NCBI RefSeq assembly: GCF_015706575.1
Contig: NW_024037072.1
Span: 17,113,162 to 17,177,161 of the forward strand
DNA from: Patiria miniata
Taxonomy: Eukaryota > Echinodermata > Asteroidea > Valvatida > Asterinidae
Length of the DNA stretch: 64,000 bases
Direction of reading: 5' to 3'
The notes under the pieces were generated by a model. The model had not been told where the DNA came from. It worked only from the letters and a program-made list of their open reading frames with translations, and did no database searches. Made by a program: the position numbers and the translations under genes. Below, in pieces: positions 47,341 to 59,358 of this stretch (positions are counted from its first letter, which is position 1; each line of letters opens with the position of its first letter).

Positions 47341-47879
47341 TAAAATCATTAAGTAAAACCTTCTGTTAAAACATTGACAACAAAAGTCAAACACAATCAT
47401 ACAATTATACGCACAATCAAAACACATACGGGGATAACTGACGTAAACGGGTTTTTTTAAAGGGCGGATTTTTTTTTTTTAATTGTGTCCCAGTACATGC
47501 AACCCGTTACTCCCCCAAAAGGTTATTCGTTTAAAAGCGTTTTAATGTTGTATGGGGCTTCTATGAAATCTTGACGTACTAGCAGGGAGGGAAGAACATT
47601 TGTTTGCATTACGCAATGACATTCCATGGCACTCGAACCGTTGGGGAAAGAATAACATTGTTCTCAAGTTTTGCCAGAGCCCGACAGCAAATTTGGTACT
47701 GTGGTTTATCTATCTTGTGGTTTAGGTGATCGTTGTTAGGTGAGAGACTAGCTGGTTGAGTGTCTAGTTTTGGGGCTCAGCTGTTTTAGTTGTTGAGTGC
47801 CGGGTGTCTGGAGATAGAGGGCTAGGGCGTAGCTGCGACAGCAGGCAGAGAAGTAGGTGAATTACTTGTACTCTGCTTA
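47341..47879. other. Non-coding stretch
   Basis: No gene seen; short homopolymer runs only. Confidence 0.4.
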
Positions 47880-48420
47880 TTTATTTATTCTTGTTTATTA
47901 TTTAAAACAAAATATATTGTACACAACAGCATAAATCCTGACAATTACAATATTTACAAAATAAGGCTAAAAGTTCATATCGTCACAGTTACAGTAAAAT
48001 TTAAAAGGGAGAAACTAACAAACATACATGATACAAATCATAAAATTCGCACACCAAAGGTGAAAATTTACATTCCGTACAACAGATGATTTTGAAAAAA
48101 AGGTAAACAATAAGAACAGGTAAACAATTTCACACAAGCCATGCCCTGACCGGGTGGAATTGGCATGCAAGACATATTCCCTGCAAACAACTTGGATCTG
48201 TCGACGTACATGTATGTGGCAGCCCCCTAGGCGTCCACGCCTTGGTTTAAGGAGCCCAAGGTTTTGAAGAATCTCAAGAGAATGACTAGGCAATCTCCTC
48301 AGGGTGGATGAGGTAGGTTTGAGGCGAAGTATAGATGTTCTGTCATAACGAAGTCTTCCAACAGAGCCGTTACTACAAACTGCTTCCCCGATAAAAAAAA
48401 ATGCACATAGTTATATCATA
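47880..48420 (-). mobile_element. LINE fragment (start of an ORF2-like region)
   Basis: The minus strand reads a stretch with ...YDRTSILRLKPTSS, then LEILQNLGLLKPRRGRLGG. This resembles the N-terminal leader of CR1/L2-like LINE ORF2 proteins (YxRxxLLxLR ... LGLLxxRGxRGG). The frame ends soon after, and the endonuclease domain is missing. Sequence at 47880-47960 is AT-rich, with TTTATTTATTC on the plus strand. It is 5'-type LINE sequence and does not continue into the RT fragment at 49180-50430, so the two are separate or rearranged pieces. Confidence 0.45.
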
Positions 48421-49179
48421 GAACGCAAGTGTCGGAAATACCACCTATATCTTCAGTATAGTAAAAGAGGCTAGAAATCGAGAGCAAGATGTGGCAGTTT
48501 TACATCATTAAAATCGTTTTTGAAGATCAATTTGCTGCTCTAGAATATGTATGGCCGCTAGCTCATCTAGCAAAACAGTTAAAGGAAAGATAAAACGGCA
48601 AGATGAGCGACAAAAACACAAAAATATCAATATCAGACGAGTATACTGCAGACATGGCAGTAGCAAAACAGCGCCCTCTTATGTGTAATTGCTTCAAGCA
48701 ATTAGGCGATTTGGCGATTTGTGTACAAAGTCTGTATAGCTGTACTGGGGTTGCGCTGGTATGTGCAGCTGAAATCTGGCTTACACACACGGCGCGCGGC
48801 GTAGCGGGTACCCTGCTATAGGACTGAATACATTGCTAAGCGGCTGTTGTGCGCTTGTGACATTGTGTTATTGCTGACTTAACGATTAATTACTGGCGCT
48901 GTGCATATATAGTTGCTCATTGCTGCCATTGTTGTCTAGTGCTTAATGCTGAGTGCGTTGTTGCATAGGCGAGCAGCGGGCTATCTCCAGTGATTAAAGA
49001 AAGACCCAGTTAATAAAACAACCCACCGAGTCACATGCTAATTAATGTACCTAATTATTGTGGAGAAAATTATGATTATTATTATTTGAGATTACGGACA
49101 ATTCTGCTTCCGGTGTTTATGTTTACAGGTTTATGGTGCAATTAGTTAACAGAGATACATAGTTAACACTCATTCACAA
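48421..49179. other. Non-coding stretch
   Basis: No gene seen. A frame of about 75 codons at 48563-48821 exists on both strands and has no recognisable family. Confidence 0.35.
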
Positions 49180-50430
49180 TCGGGCGGTAGATTTCCACCA
49201 AAACGGACCTGCACCCTTAGCCTTGAAGGTCGTTCTGAGTGATCTCTCGTCTAGGGAAGAGCCTTGGTTTGGGAGGATTGTTTTCATACCACTAGGAGTC
49301 TGACTTATCCTAACAGACTTGGGTTAGCCCGGGGGGTTCCCGCCACAGTGCTCTAGAACTGGAAGCACATAACCCATATAAACAGATCTCAGTTCATCAA
49401 CATTAAAACCGAATGTTTTCAATGTTCTCAACATGAACAGTTTCCTTTTGGCTTTAACAAGGATGTTGTTCACATGGGTGTTCCATTTTAAGTCTTTTGC
49501 AACCAGATGCCCAGAACCTTAGCAGTATTTACATATTGCAGTGAATCAGTACCAATTTTCAGAACATTTATCGGCGGTGACGTTTTCTTGAAACACACCT
49601 GCAGAGCTTGGCATTATCCAAGATTATCTAAGTCACTTTGGATTAGGCTTTCAAAAGAGGCCATGCGATTTTCAACAAAGTTGAGGTCGTCAACGTATTT
49701 CCAGATTTTTGAATGAGCTGCATCGTTAATCAAAATTTGGAAACAAATGGGGCCGACTTTGAGGAAATACCATCACATAGACATAGATAATCGGACAGGG
49801 CACTGTTGTTACGAACCCTTTGACTTCTTTGGTTCAGAAAATCACATATCCATGGAACAATGGATTCACGGACTCGAAGAACAATGATCGTTTGGATGAA
49901 TATTGTGTGATCGACCAAGTCAAAAGCCTTAAAAAATCTGTGAGAACCATTGTTCCCACTTTGTTACGTCTCTCAGCGCCTTGAAATAGACAATGAACGA
50001 GAACAACCAAATACAGGGCAGTAGAAACACCTTTAACATTGCCAAACTGCCGTGTTTCAATTGCACTGTTAATGTCGTTAAGAACCCAGTCTGTGACATA
50101 TCCTTCAGCAATTTTAGCGAAAACAGAGGTAAGCGAAATAGGTCCGAGTTTATCAATACAAGCAGGATATTGCTTAGGGATAGGAACAACAAGTGCCCTT
50201 TTCCATTGATCTTGAACGTTTCCTTCTCTGTACGAACAGTTCAAGATATCTGTAAGAGGTTTACTCAGCTCGCAGACAAACTCTTTTGCTAATTTGGCAA
50301 GATATTGGTCGGGACCGCATGTTCTCATTGGTGTTTCCAAGTTATTCCTTACCCCTTGTGCTCGGTGTTGGCTGGTGGCGTGAACAGGAATCAACAGGCC
50401 CACAGTGGACCAGAATCGCCTCAAAGTGTG
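49180..50430 (-). pseudogene. LINE reverse transcriptase fragment, CR1/L2-like
   Basis: The first part (50424-49920) reads CGPDQYLAKLAKEFVCELS, then WKRALVVPIPKQYPACID, LGPISLTSVFAKIAEGYV and a TDF motif. After a frame change near 49920 it continues with WICDFLNQRSQRVRNN and then KYVDDLNFVE, with the YVDD catalytic box at 49687-49698. Beyond in-frame stops the thumb and C-terminal region follows (WNTHVNNILVKAKRKLFML, YVLPVLEHC, to about 49320). This is an RT of the Jockey/CR1/L2 kind that copies its own RNA at nicked target DNA. The copy lacks the endonuclease and is dead: at least one frameshift and an in-frame stop after DNLG. Confidence 0.8.
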
Positions 50431-51415
50431 CCAAAATTCAAAATTAGTGATTGTGACATTTTTAACTTTGTTAACTTGTTTGAAGAAAAAAACATCCTAT
50501 AGAATATTTTTTGTAAGTTTTGATGGTGTCACATACCCCTGTGAACATAAAAAAGTGCAAAATCTGCTCTGAAAACTTGTTACTGCATGCACTTTCTACT
50601 TATTAGTAACCTAATTAGAAAATAAAATTCAAAATGTTACAAGACGAACATTTTGCAAATTATGATCTGTACATTTGACCCAAAAAACACACATACACAA
50701 AATGAATTTTGTGATTAAAATAGTACGATAGTTCTGATTCCCAGCGATTCTTGCCAAGATTTTAATTTTAACCTTTTTCAACCAAGGCTAAGGTTTTAGT
50801 TGATGCCAAACATATTTGCTAGAATTTGCTCTACTACACTTTGACTGTATTCTGGCCCACTGTGCGGCTGTTTGTACTTGTTGACATGCAAGTAACGTTT
50901 CCAGCTTTCAAGGATTCTTGACAGGTTTCCAGCACTTTTTTCCTCTAAACCTCAAAAGGTGATTGATCTTGAGTGATGTTAACATTTCAGGATCAATGGT
51001 ACGTTGCATCAGATTACGAATGTTGAATAAATCAGAACGAGAATAGACTAATCTGACACATGTTGGATGGCTGACTGGATTGTCGACAGGATGAGATTTC
51101 TGTTCATTCCGGTAACTTGAAGATCAATTATCATGCAGTGTTTGACAAGATCTCATTGGAAATTGTAATATCAGTCGGAGAATCATGACCGAGAAAGTTG
51201 AGGTACATATAGTCATGTTTTAAGCATTTAGAAGAGGGTAATTTAGATGCATAAAATCCTGTTAAAACGAAGCGCAGTGATCGGGCAGGAACAGGGCGTG
51301 GAGGTGCATGAAGCTTGGGCTGTGGTAGTTTGTTGGCAACAAACAAAATTACATTTCTTACATCAGTGGGAAGTAAAGATAAGTTCAGGCTTATATTCGG
51401 ATAGATGGATAGTAT
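50431..51415. other. Non-coding stretch, with an unassigned ORF at 51131-51427 (minus)
   Basis: The minus-strand frame has 98 codons with a Pro-rich centre (PQPKLHAPPRPVPARS). It could be a remnant of the neighbouring LINE or chance; I recognise no domain. Confidence 0.25.
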
Positions 51416-53054
51416 AGTTGGGTCCAAAACATAAGTTCCGTGACCATTCTCTGGCTAGGATGGTTTGACGATGGATTTGACCTCTATGGACCATTTATAA
51501 AGAAATAAGCCCCCCGGTCCCTCCCAAAAATCCCAGCATTTTTCGCTAGGGGGCCAAATCCAAGATGGCCGCCGGCGCCATCTTGAAAAATTAACTTTTG
51601 AACCAGAACACTTAGAATCATGTATGAAGACACTTTTTCAGGTAAGTCGACCATGAGGATTCCGATTCCGACATCAGTTCGACGCTATGACGTCATTTTG
51701 ACCCAGAAATCCAAGATGACCCCCATTCGATAGAGCAAAAACATCAATTTCAAACGGGAGCACCTAGAATCATGAATGAACACATTATTTTGGCAAAATC
51801 GTTGCGCTGATGCAATTTAAGAAGGTCCTGGACCCATCCAGCATAAATGGAGCGAGAATCCGCAGCCAAACATGATGGTCAATGGTTCTTAAGGAGTGAG
51901 GTCCGAATGGGATCGAGGGCCATATCAGCTGGTTGTAAAAATGATTAGCACAATGAAGTTCTGTCTTGTTTTAACAAAGCACACTTCATTTTCAGGTTTT
52001 GTCCCCACTGACTACGGCAATCATCATAATCATCACACTGCATATTATTTTGGCACCAAATTATACGCTTTTTATATATTTTATATCACAAACACTTCTG
52101 CTACTTCTTACTGTTATTGTTTCCTCGGATTGGTACGCGCACTGTAATGATGCTGTGGTTTCCCTGGTTTGTGATGTGAATTGAGAACATAGCTTACGAC
52201 AATGTCCACTGTTCCATGTGTCCTCCAGTGTGGTAGGCTTTGCGACAGGGCCACCGACCCCATTACCTCAATTGAGATGTGGGAAAATGGAGCGGTCAGA
52301 ACAAGTTTTGAGATGTCCACAAAACTGTCATTTGCAGTAAATGTCCTGTCGGACAGTGTGTCTTTGATACATTTAGGTTGACCTTTTGAAACACCAAGAA
52401 ACTAGACAAGAAACTTGAAAAAGAAATAGAGAGGTTGACGAATGCCAATCTCAGTCTTTGTCTATGTCTGTTGTCTAGTTCTGTTGCCCAGCTGCGGCTT
52501 CAGCTGCCAAGGAGCTGCAATCGAGTCTGGGGGCAATGCATCATAAAACAAAATGCTAATGGAGATGTAACATGAAATAAGCAAAGCACCCAGAATCAAA
52601 GCCAATCCTGATTTTGTATGGTCACGCATGGCCAGATTTCAAGAGACACACATTAACCATGGAAGATCAGAGCCTGCAAGACAAAATCGACTGTCTGATC
52701 GATCCTGCATTATGATCACCCATATGCGCTTGAGATCAGATATCACCCTCAAATGCCGGTTGAAATTATGTGCGTAGCTATCAGAAAATAAGTGAAGATG
52801 ACAAACTCTCACGAATGCACTATGCCTTTCTCCATGAGGATCAAACGATCTTCTTTGACCACATCAGAACAGTTATCTTTGAGGAACATAAGCTAAGGGC
52901 ACTTTAGAGCCTCCTCAGAGATGACAGGATAAACCTTCTCTGTGTATATGGCTTCCCAACATCCAGGGTCAAGTCACCCTATTCATGCGAGGGCAAGATT
53001 GCCTTCCACTCCCATCCTCGAAGGAGACAGAGCGACCTAGACTGTGACGCGTCT

Positions 53055-53444
53055 GTGGGGGAGGGTGGTTCTTATGTCGAAGCAGCACTGTCCTCCATCG
53101 GTGTCAGCATAGCAGATAGCAACTGGTGCACAATGTGGCTGATTGGCTTAGGAATGAATAATCAAACTCGTTCCGTAGGCACCGAGGGTCAAGGTGCTAG
53201 AGCAGGAGGAGGAGTTCTGCTTGCAATCTGCTTTGCTTTGAAAGAGGGGGTAGATCTGTCCCCGAGCACTCCCCCTCTCACCTCTCTCATCACACAGTAT
53301 GTCATAAAGCTACCAACCACATCTGCCAGAAGCGCCACCGTCACCCTTCTCGGGATTACTTACAGCAAGGAGCTTATTGACTCTTACTACCAACTGGACA
53401 TGGGGATTAGCTACCTACATGTGCTTCTCCTCCGCGGCCTTTAG
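53055..53444 (+). pseudogene. Coding-like fragment, left arm of the palindrome
   Basis: Reads GGSYVEAALSSIGVSIADSN, then GVDLSPSTPPLTSLITQYVI and KLPTTSARSATVTLLGITYS. The mirrored frame in the right arm (54659-54315, minus) has GGGLVEVALSSIGVGIV and, upstream, YQKKSEDDKLPRMLNVTLY. The shared peptides show a real protein once covered both arms, preceded by a Leu-rich coiled-coil-like part. The family is not recognised. Its setting in a terminal-repeat element suggests a transposon-associated protein. Both copies are interrupted by stops and frame changes. Confidence 0.45.
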
Positions 53445-54314
53445 ACCATGCATGACCTGGAGCGGTGCTCGGTCTCTCCTGAGGAGATCGCTGAAGGAGA
53501 ACCAAGCATCAGTGAATGGCAACCTGATGCAGCCGAGCAAACTATTCGGTGTCATGATGGCTTGAATATGGAGCAGGGGAAGCGCAAGGCTTACACTGAC
53601 TGCCCAACAAGTCAGTTGTGAATCATGTCAAAGACAAGCTGTCTTAATCATCGGCACTAAGCGCATGGCTCTGTACGTTGCATGATTAGGGTGGATGGGC
53701 GGCTCACAGCGCCGTGTGGTCCTTAATGACGTACCTGCTTTCATCTCAGCCTCCTCATCAGCCAGTATTTGTGAGACAGTCTTTGCGTCTTTGATGCGCA
53801 TAAGCTCATGCTGGATATTTGCCTTTTTCTCATGTAGAAGAGGTTCTAGACGCTGCAGAAACATCAAGTTACAGCGGTGCGTTTCCTCCTCCTATAAAGT
53901 TGTTGTTGAGAAAGTCATCAGTGTCAATTAATGTCACTGATGATTGGTTCTTCATCAGCGATTTCCTTTGGACAGACCGAGCACCGCTCCAGGTCATGCA
54001 TGGTTCAGACGTCTTGCAGGAGAAGCACGCTTGGGTAGCTGAACCACATGACCAGCTTATACTAAGAGCCGACAAGCTCATTGCTGCATGTAAGTCATCC
54101 CGCGAAGGGTGACGGTGGCATTGACGGCGGATGTGGTTGGTCGCTTTATGACGTACTGTGTGATGAGAGAGGTGAGAGAGAGTGTGCTTGGGGACAGATC
54201 TACACCCTCTTCCCACGCAAAGCAGATATCTGCTGCACCATGAGAAGCGAGAGTTGCTCCCCCTTTTCTAGCTCTGGGACGAGTTGGATTAAACTGATGA
54301 CATCTTTGAGCCGC

Positions 54315-54659
54315 TCAGCCACATTGCGCACCAATTGCTATTACTACTATGCCGACACCGATAGAGGACAGAGCTACTTCTACAAGACCCCCTCCCCCAG
54401 ACGTGTCGTGGATTAGATCACTCTGGTTCCTCCGAGGGTTGGAGCGGAAGCCGATCTTGCCCTCAAACTCCTGGGTTATGATATCTTTTATATAGGATGA
54501 CTTGACCCTGGATGCTGGGATTAGGGTTAGGGTTATGGTCACTGTTCTTTTATAACCAAAGAAGATGGTCTGAACCTTATAGAGAGTTACATTGAGCATG
54601 CGTGGGAGTTTGTCATCTTCACTTTTTTTCTGATAGCAACGCATTATTTCAAACGACAT
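54315..54659 (-). pseudogene. Coding-like fragment, right arm of the palindrome
   Basis: Inverted counterpart of 53055-53444 and the DNA before it. It reads MRCYQKKSEDDKLPRMLNVT, then SSYIKDIITQEFEGKIGF and NQSDLIHDTSGGGG before the shared ALSSIGVG motif. Function unknown; likely a remnant of the same element protein. Confidence 0.4.
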
Positions 54660-55992
54660 TTGAGGTGATATCTGATTTCAAGCGTGTAGGGCTGATCAGC
54701 TGCAGGATCGATCAGACAGTTGATTCTGTCTTGCAGGCTCTGATCTTCCAAGGCCACTCTGTCTCTTGAAAGCTGGCGTGATCGTACGAAATCAGGATTG
54801 GCTTTGATTCTGGGTGCCTTGCTGAATCTGTCTTACAGCACCATTAGCACTTTGTTTTATGATGTATTGCCCCCAAACTCGATTGCAGCTCCTTGGCAGC
54901 TGAAGCCGCAGCTGGGCAACAGAACTAGACAACAGACATAGACAAAGACTGAAATTGGCATTCATCACCCTCTTGTTTTTCTTGTCTTTTGTTGGCCTGT
55001 TCAAGTTTCTTGGTATTTCATAAGGTCAAGCTACATGCATCACGGACACATATTGTCCGACAGGGCTTTTATCCGAATTGTCAGTTGCGTGGACATCTCC
55101 AAACTTGTCCAGACCGCTCCATTACAGGGCCTTTTTCTTGAGATTGTCCAACCTCTCATTTGAGGTCATAGAATCGGTGGCCTTGTCGCAAAGCCTACCA
55201 CACTGGAAGACACATGGAACGATGGACATTGTCGTAAGATACATGCATGTTCCCAATTCATCTCAAACCACCGAAACCACAGCATCATTGCAGTACGCGT
55301 ACCAATTCCAGGAAACGTATAACATTAAGAAGTATCGGAAATGTTTTGTGATATAAAATATATAAAAAAAGAATAATTTGGTGCCAACATATATGTAGTG
55401 ATTATGATGATGATGATTATGATGATTGCCGTAGCCTCATTATGGACACAACCTAAAAAAGGAAGTGTGCTTTGTTAAAACAACTCAGAACGTTGTTGTG
55501 CTAAACAAGTTTGTACAAAATCCAGCCGATATGGCCCTCGATCCCATTAGGACCTTGCATCTTATGTTGGATGGGTCCAGGACCTTCTTAAATTGCATCA
55601 GCACAATGATTTTGCCAAAATAATGTGTTCATTCATGATCCTAGGTGCTCCCGTTCAAAAGTTATGTTTTTGCTCTGTCAAATGGGGGTTATCTTGGATT
55701 TCTGGGTGAAAATTATGCCATAGCGTCGAACTGATGTCGGAATCGGAATCCTCATGGTCGACTTACCTGAAAAAGTGTCTTCATACATGATTCTGGGTGC
55801 TCTGGTTCAAAAGTTTTTTTTTTCAAGATGGCGCCGGCGGCCATCTTGGATTTGGCCCCCTTGCGAAAAATGCCGGGATTTTTGGGAGGGACCGGGGGCT
55901 AATTTCTTTATAAATGGTCCATAGAAGTCAAATCCATCGTCAAACCATCCTAGCCAGAGAATGGTCACGGAACTTATGTTTTGGACCCTACT

Positions 55993-56389
55993 AGTACTAA
56001 CAGTACCTGAATGAAACTCCAAATTTGAAGTGGTTTGTTGATGGTGGCCATCATGTCCAGTTGAACACTTAGCACGTATATAGACAGATTCACAGCACGC
56101 AAAAAATACATCAAAATGCCACAACAGCAAAGTTATCAGCAAAACGATGGTATCAAACATGAAGACATTTATCAAACGAAGTTACACAGCCAAAGATGAC
56201 AAACGATGAAACAGGAAAACAGTGATAAAAACCGATAAAAGGTTGTTAAAAAGCAAGAAGTAAAAATGGTGTGGCAGCTCATCAAACAACGCCCTCATAG
56301 TAGCTTTGTATGAGCTTCTTTTGTTTTAGCCCATATACAATCAGGAAAATTATATACAATGATATAGTTCCATGATTCGTTATTAAAGC
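55993..56389. other. Non-coding stretch
   Basis: Flank between the palindrome and repeat block 3. No gene seen. Confidence 0.35.
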
Positions 56390-57910
56390 TGTTCTTGTCC
56401 TTCTCAAGATATGACTTTAAGAAATGCACCTTTAAGATGACATCTCCAGCCCTATGATGACGTCATCATGACATCATCCAAATGTTTGTCTGTAACACGA
56501 CCCTGTATATGCACACACTAATTTCCAACCCAATCGGACGTACAGTTCTCTAGAGGCAAAATATATAGTTTTAAGATGACGTAATATGGCCATGGATGAC
56601 GTTATCATGACATAATTTTTATAGGGTCAACTTAACAGTGGGGCCTTTGTCTGTGCCTAGTTTGAAGTTGATCTGATTGAATTTCATGTCAAACTTTGCT
56701 GGTGGAAAAAGTGTAAAAGGAAACAAACTTATCAGTTGATGATGTCGTCATGACGTCTTTCGGAGTTTAAATATATTAGCAACAGTTTCTACCTAACCAC
56801 CAAGTTTCATTACGATTGGACATGTAATTTTGATGACGTCATCTGACGTCACAATTTTTTTATTTTGTTGTGCAAAAATGTATGACTTAACAAACCTAAT
56901 ACAAAAAAAACATGTTGTACTAAGTTTGTTCTGTTGATGACATATTGCATAAGTTTCCAAAATTAACATTACGTCATCATAACGGCACCTAACTTGTTAC
57001 CTATAACATATATTCGGTCTACCTACATACCAAGTTTCAACCAAATCGGACTTAAAGTTCTCTAGATATATGACATTTAAGTATGCACATTTAACATTAC
57101 GTCACTCATTGAGTCGTTCATATGGCTCAATAAACAGGTAAACAGTCTATAGGATTTGGGAGAGAACGAGAAAGAAAAAGAACTAGTGTTCTATGGCTAT
57201 TCGATGAACAGAGCATAGGGCTTTGCCGCATGGGACGTTTATGCTTTGTTCCCATCCATGTACAGTCATATTCATGTTCCATTTCATGTGCGAACCCAGT
57301 TCCATGATAGTGTGCAAATGTTGTGTCCATTAAAAACGAGTGCGTAGGTCGCCCCGTGCTCATCACGGACGTAAGAGTATATGTACATTATAATTTTAAG
57401 CATAAATGAAACAAAATTTAAAACCAAATCGGTCTTGTAGTTCTGTATGTACAGGCCATTGAAGAAAGCCCCTTTAAGATGACGTCACATGACACATGAT
57501 GATGTCATCATCGAGTCACTCCTCTCCTCGGAAAAAAACTTTGCTATAGGCACAATGGATTCAGGATTCATCACATCCCCGGTTTTATTATTACCCGTAA
57601 ACCGTTTGGAAGATATTACGGTTTGTTCTGATTCGAGGCTCATGTCCATATTTTGAATTCAACTAAGTTTGATCTTCCGGTATCCCCAGAAGTAAGGGTC
57701 AAGCGACTTAACGATTGCGACAAAAATGCTAATTAATTAATGGTTTATCTTATTTCAGCATGTGAACAATATTGATCATTTTGTTCAAAAATTACAAAAT
57801 AAAAGAAGATGGTCTATTTTCAACTCAAATCGCTTGTGATTTGATACCTGATGACTTCATCATGACGTCAGAGTTATATGCACACTTTTGGATCTTAGGT
57901 GATGTTGGTT
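56390..57910. repeat. CRE-rich satellite-like array, block 3
   Basis: Diverged monomers of the block 1 and 2 families, including ACCAAGTTTCAACCAAATCGG, TGACGTCATCATGAC and one CTAG junction at 57183 followed by a degenerate hairpin and GGGCTTTGCCGC. It is older-looking than the other blocks. Confidence 0.7.
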
Positions 57911-58410
57911 TAAAGTAACAAGTTTATAACATAAACCGTTGAGAAGAAAAGTTCCGGAAGATTATTTTCAGAAAAAAATGAGAGAAAGAAAGACAAAAAG
58001 AAAGAAGGGGATATGGTGAGACGGAAAAAATAAGCATATTTATTAGAACGATTCTAAAAGGGTGACTGGTTGTGCCCGATCGTCTTATCACTGTAGCTCG
58101 GAAGCGTGTTAACCTACACGTAGAAAGACTGACAAACCGACAATAACACAAGACAAGAAAATGATCAAGTTACCACACTTCCATGCTCCAAGGTTTTTCA
58201 ATGCAGATTGAATTAAATCTGTTAAAAATCTGTTAAAATCAATCTTTATTAAGACAACAAAGCTTAAAGATGCATCATCAGAGGAATGGAGTCAACATAA
58301 GAACGGAAAGCTTACTTTAACTTTGGTCAGTTAATCTCTTTATTTGATTGTAGCCTTTTTTTGACACCGCGATGATAGATTAATGAAACATCACGTGATG
58401 CAAAACTTAC
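57911..58410. other. Intron sequence
   Basis: Follows the donor of the exon at 58411-58539 on the minus strand. No coding match. Confidence 0.45.
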
Positions 58411-58539
58411 TGCCAAACGTCCTGTCGAAATCTGGCCAATCGCCAAAGGCGTTTTGCCCCTGCTGCAGCCTCCAGTTGCACAAGCCCTCGTCGGAGTGTC
58501 TCCAACCACAAATCCCTTCTTCAAAGGTGCAGTTGAAGC
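58411..58539 (-). CDS. MAM domain exon (N-terminal part, second MAM)
   Basis: The acceptor CAACCGCAG precedes 58539 and a consensus donor GTAAGT follows 58411; phase 1 at both ends. It encodes FNCTFEEGICGWRHSDEGLC, then NWRLQQGQNAFGDWPDFDRT. F-x-C-x-F-E-x-G-x-C-x-W opens a MAM domain, and DWPDFDRTF fits the P-x-D-H-T region. The next part of the domain (N-x-S-G-H-F-I) is encoded at 13124-13270. No such exon follows within 44 kb downstream except there, and the phases match. The preceding exon at 60587-60784 joins as AVRGFNCTF. Confidence 0.8.
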
Positions 58540-59232
58540 CTGCGGTTGCGTGAAAAATAGAAACATAACGCTTTGTCGTTATCCGTTGGAATCGCTCAAA
58601 TTGATACTTCATGAAATTAATCATTTACCGTGACATTTCCTCTGTGTCGTACAATGCACTGAAGGTCAAGTAAAGAAAATTAATTGTTTCCACACAACAC
58701 AAAAAAACATATAATGTTAGCTTCTCGATTTTTGAAAATGATTCTGCGTAATTTTTCTTCGATCTTGCACAATGCATTACCTACCGCCACGAAGAACATC
58801 ACTGAAGGACCCGAAATGTGAGTACACGAAAAGTCGCGTTAACGTCACATAATCTTTAGTTGTTTAAAATTACAGGGAACAAATGAGATATCGTATTAAT
58901 GTTGCTCAGTCTGGTTGGTCTTAGGTTGGGAAACAAACTGGTTAAAATATTTACCTGACCTTTCATAGAACAATTATTTCAAGAGTAACCGAGATTTCTA
59001 GTTTAGATGAATGTCAAAAGCATCCAGTGGGATACCCTGTTCATATTTAGTGATCGCAATTTTGGAACATTTTGTTTGCTGGTTAATGCAACACACACAA
59101 GACGAACATTGAAAGCGCACGTTGCTTTATCCACTCATTATACATTTGTATATTAAACAAGAATTTGTACTCATTCACATCCGCGGGAGCACACCCAACC
59201 ACTTTTTGATATACTCGTTAACACAAATAAAC
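58540..59232 (-). other. Intron sequence
   Basis: Upstream intron of the exon at 58411-58539. No gene seen. Confidence 0.45.
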
Positions 59233-59358
59233 GTCATACCGATATTTTTTTCCCCAACTTTCACTCGGGAGGTAACACGCCGAGTATACAGTGTTTATAA
59301 GTCAATAAAGGGCAAACCTAATTTGATTTACATCACCCCGACGAAAAATTCCATCTTA

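Larger units (their letters stand above)
51416..55992. repeat. 4.6-kb imperfect palindrome with about 430-bp strong terminal repeats
   Basis: The ends GGGTCCAAAACATAAGTTCC (from 51420) and its reverse complement (to 55988) begin two arms that match inwards to a centre near 53.70 kb. The outermost 430 bp are about 90 percent alike, including CAAGATGGCC(G)CCGGCGCC and a TATGCC/ACGTC region. Further in, matched pairs are 52200/55200, 52500/54880, 53060/54350 and 53450/53990. Inner arms are more diverged, with indels. Both arms carry the same coding-like sequence, its sense running inward. Either two inverted copies of one element sharing an end, or one foldback element. No transposase was recognised. 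Confidence 0.85.

Noticed and set aside
48563-48821. Overlapping 72-75 codon frames on both strands
   Set aside because: No domain, no splice context, no repeat support; chance frames.
51416-55992. Polinton/Maverick element, because of long terminal repeats starting AGT
   Set aside because: Far too short, with no polymerase, integrase, ATPase or capsid sequence seen, and the arms mirror each other to the centre.
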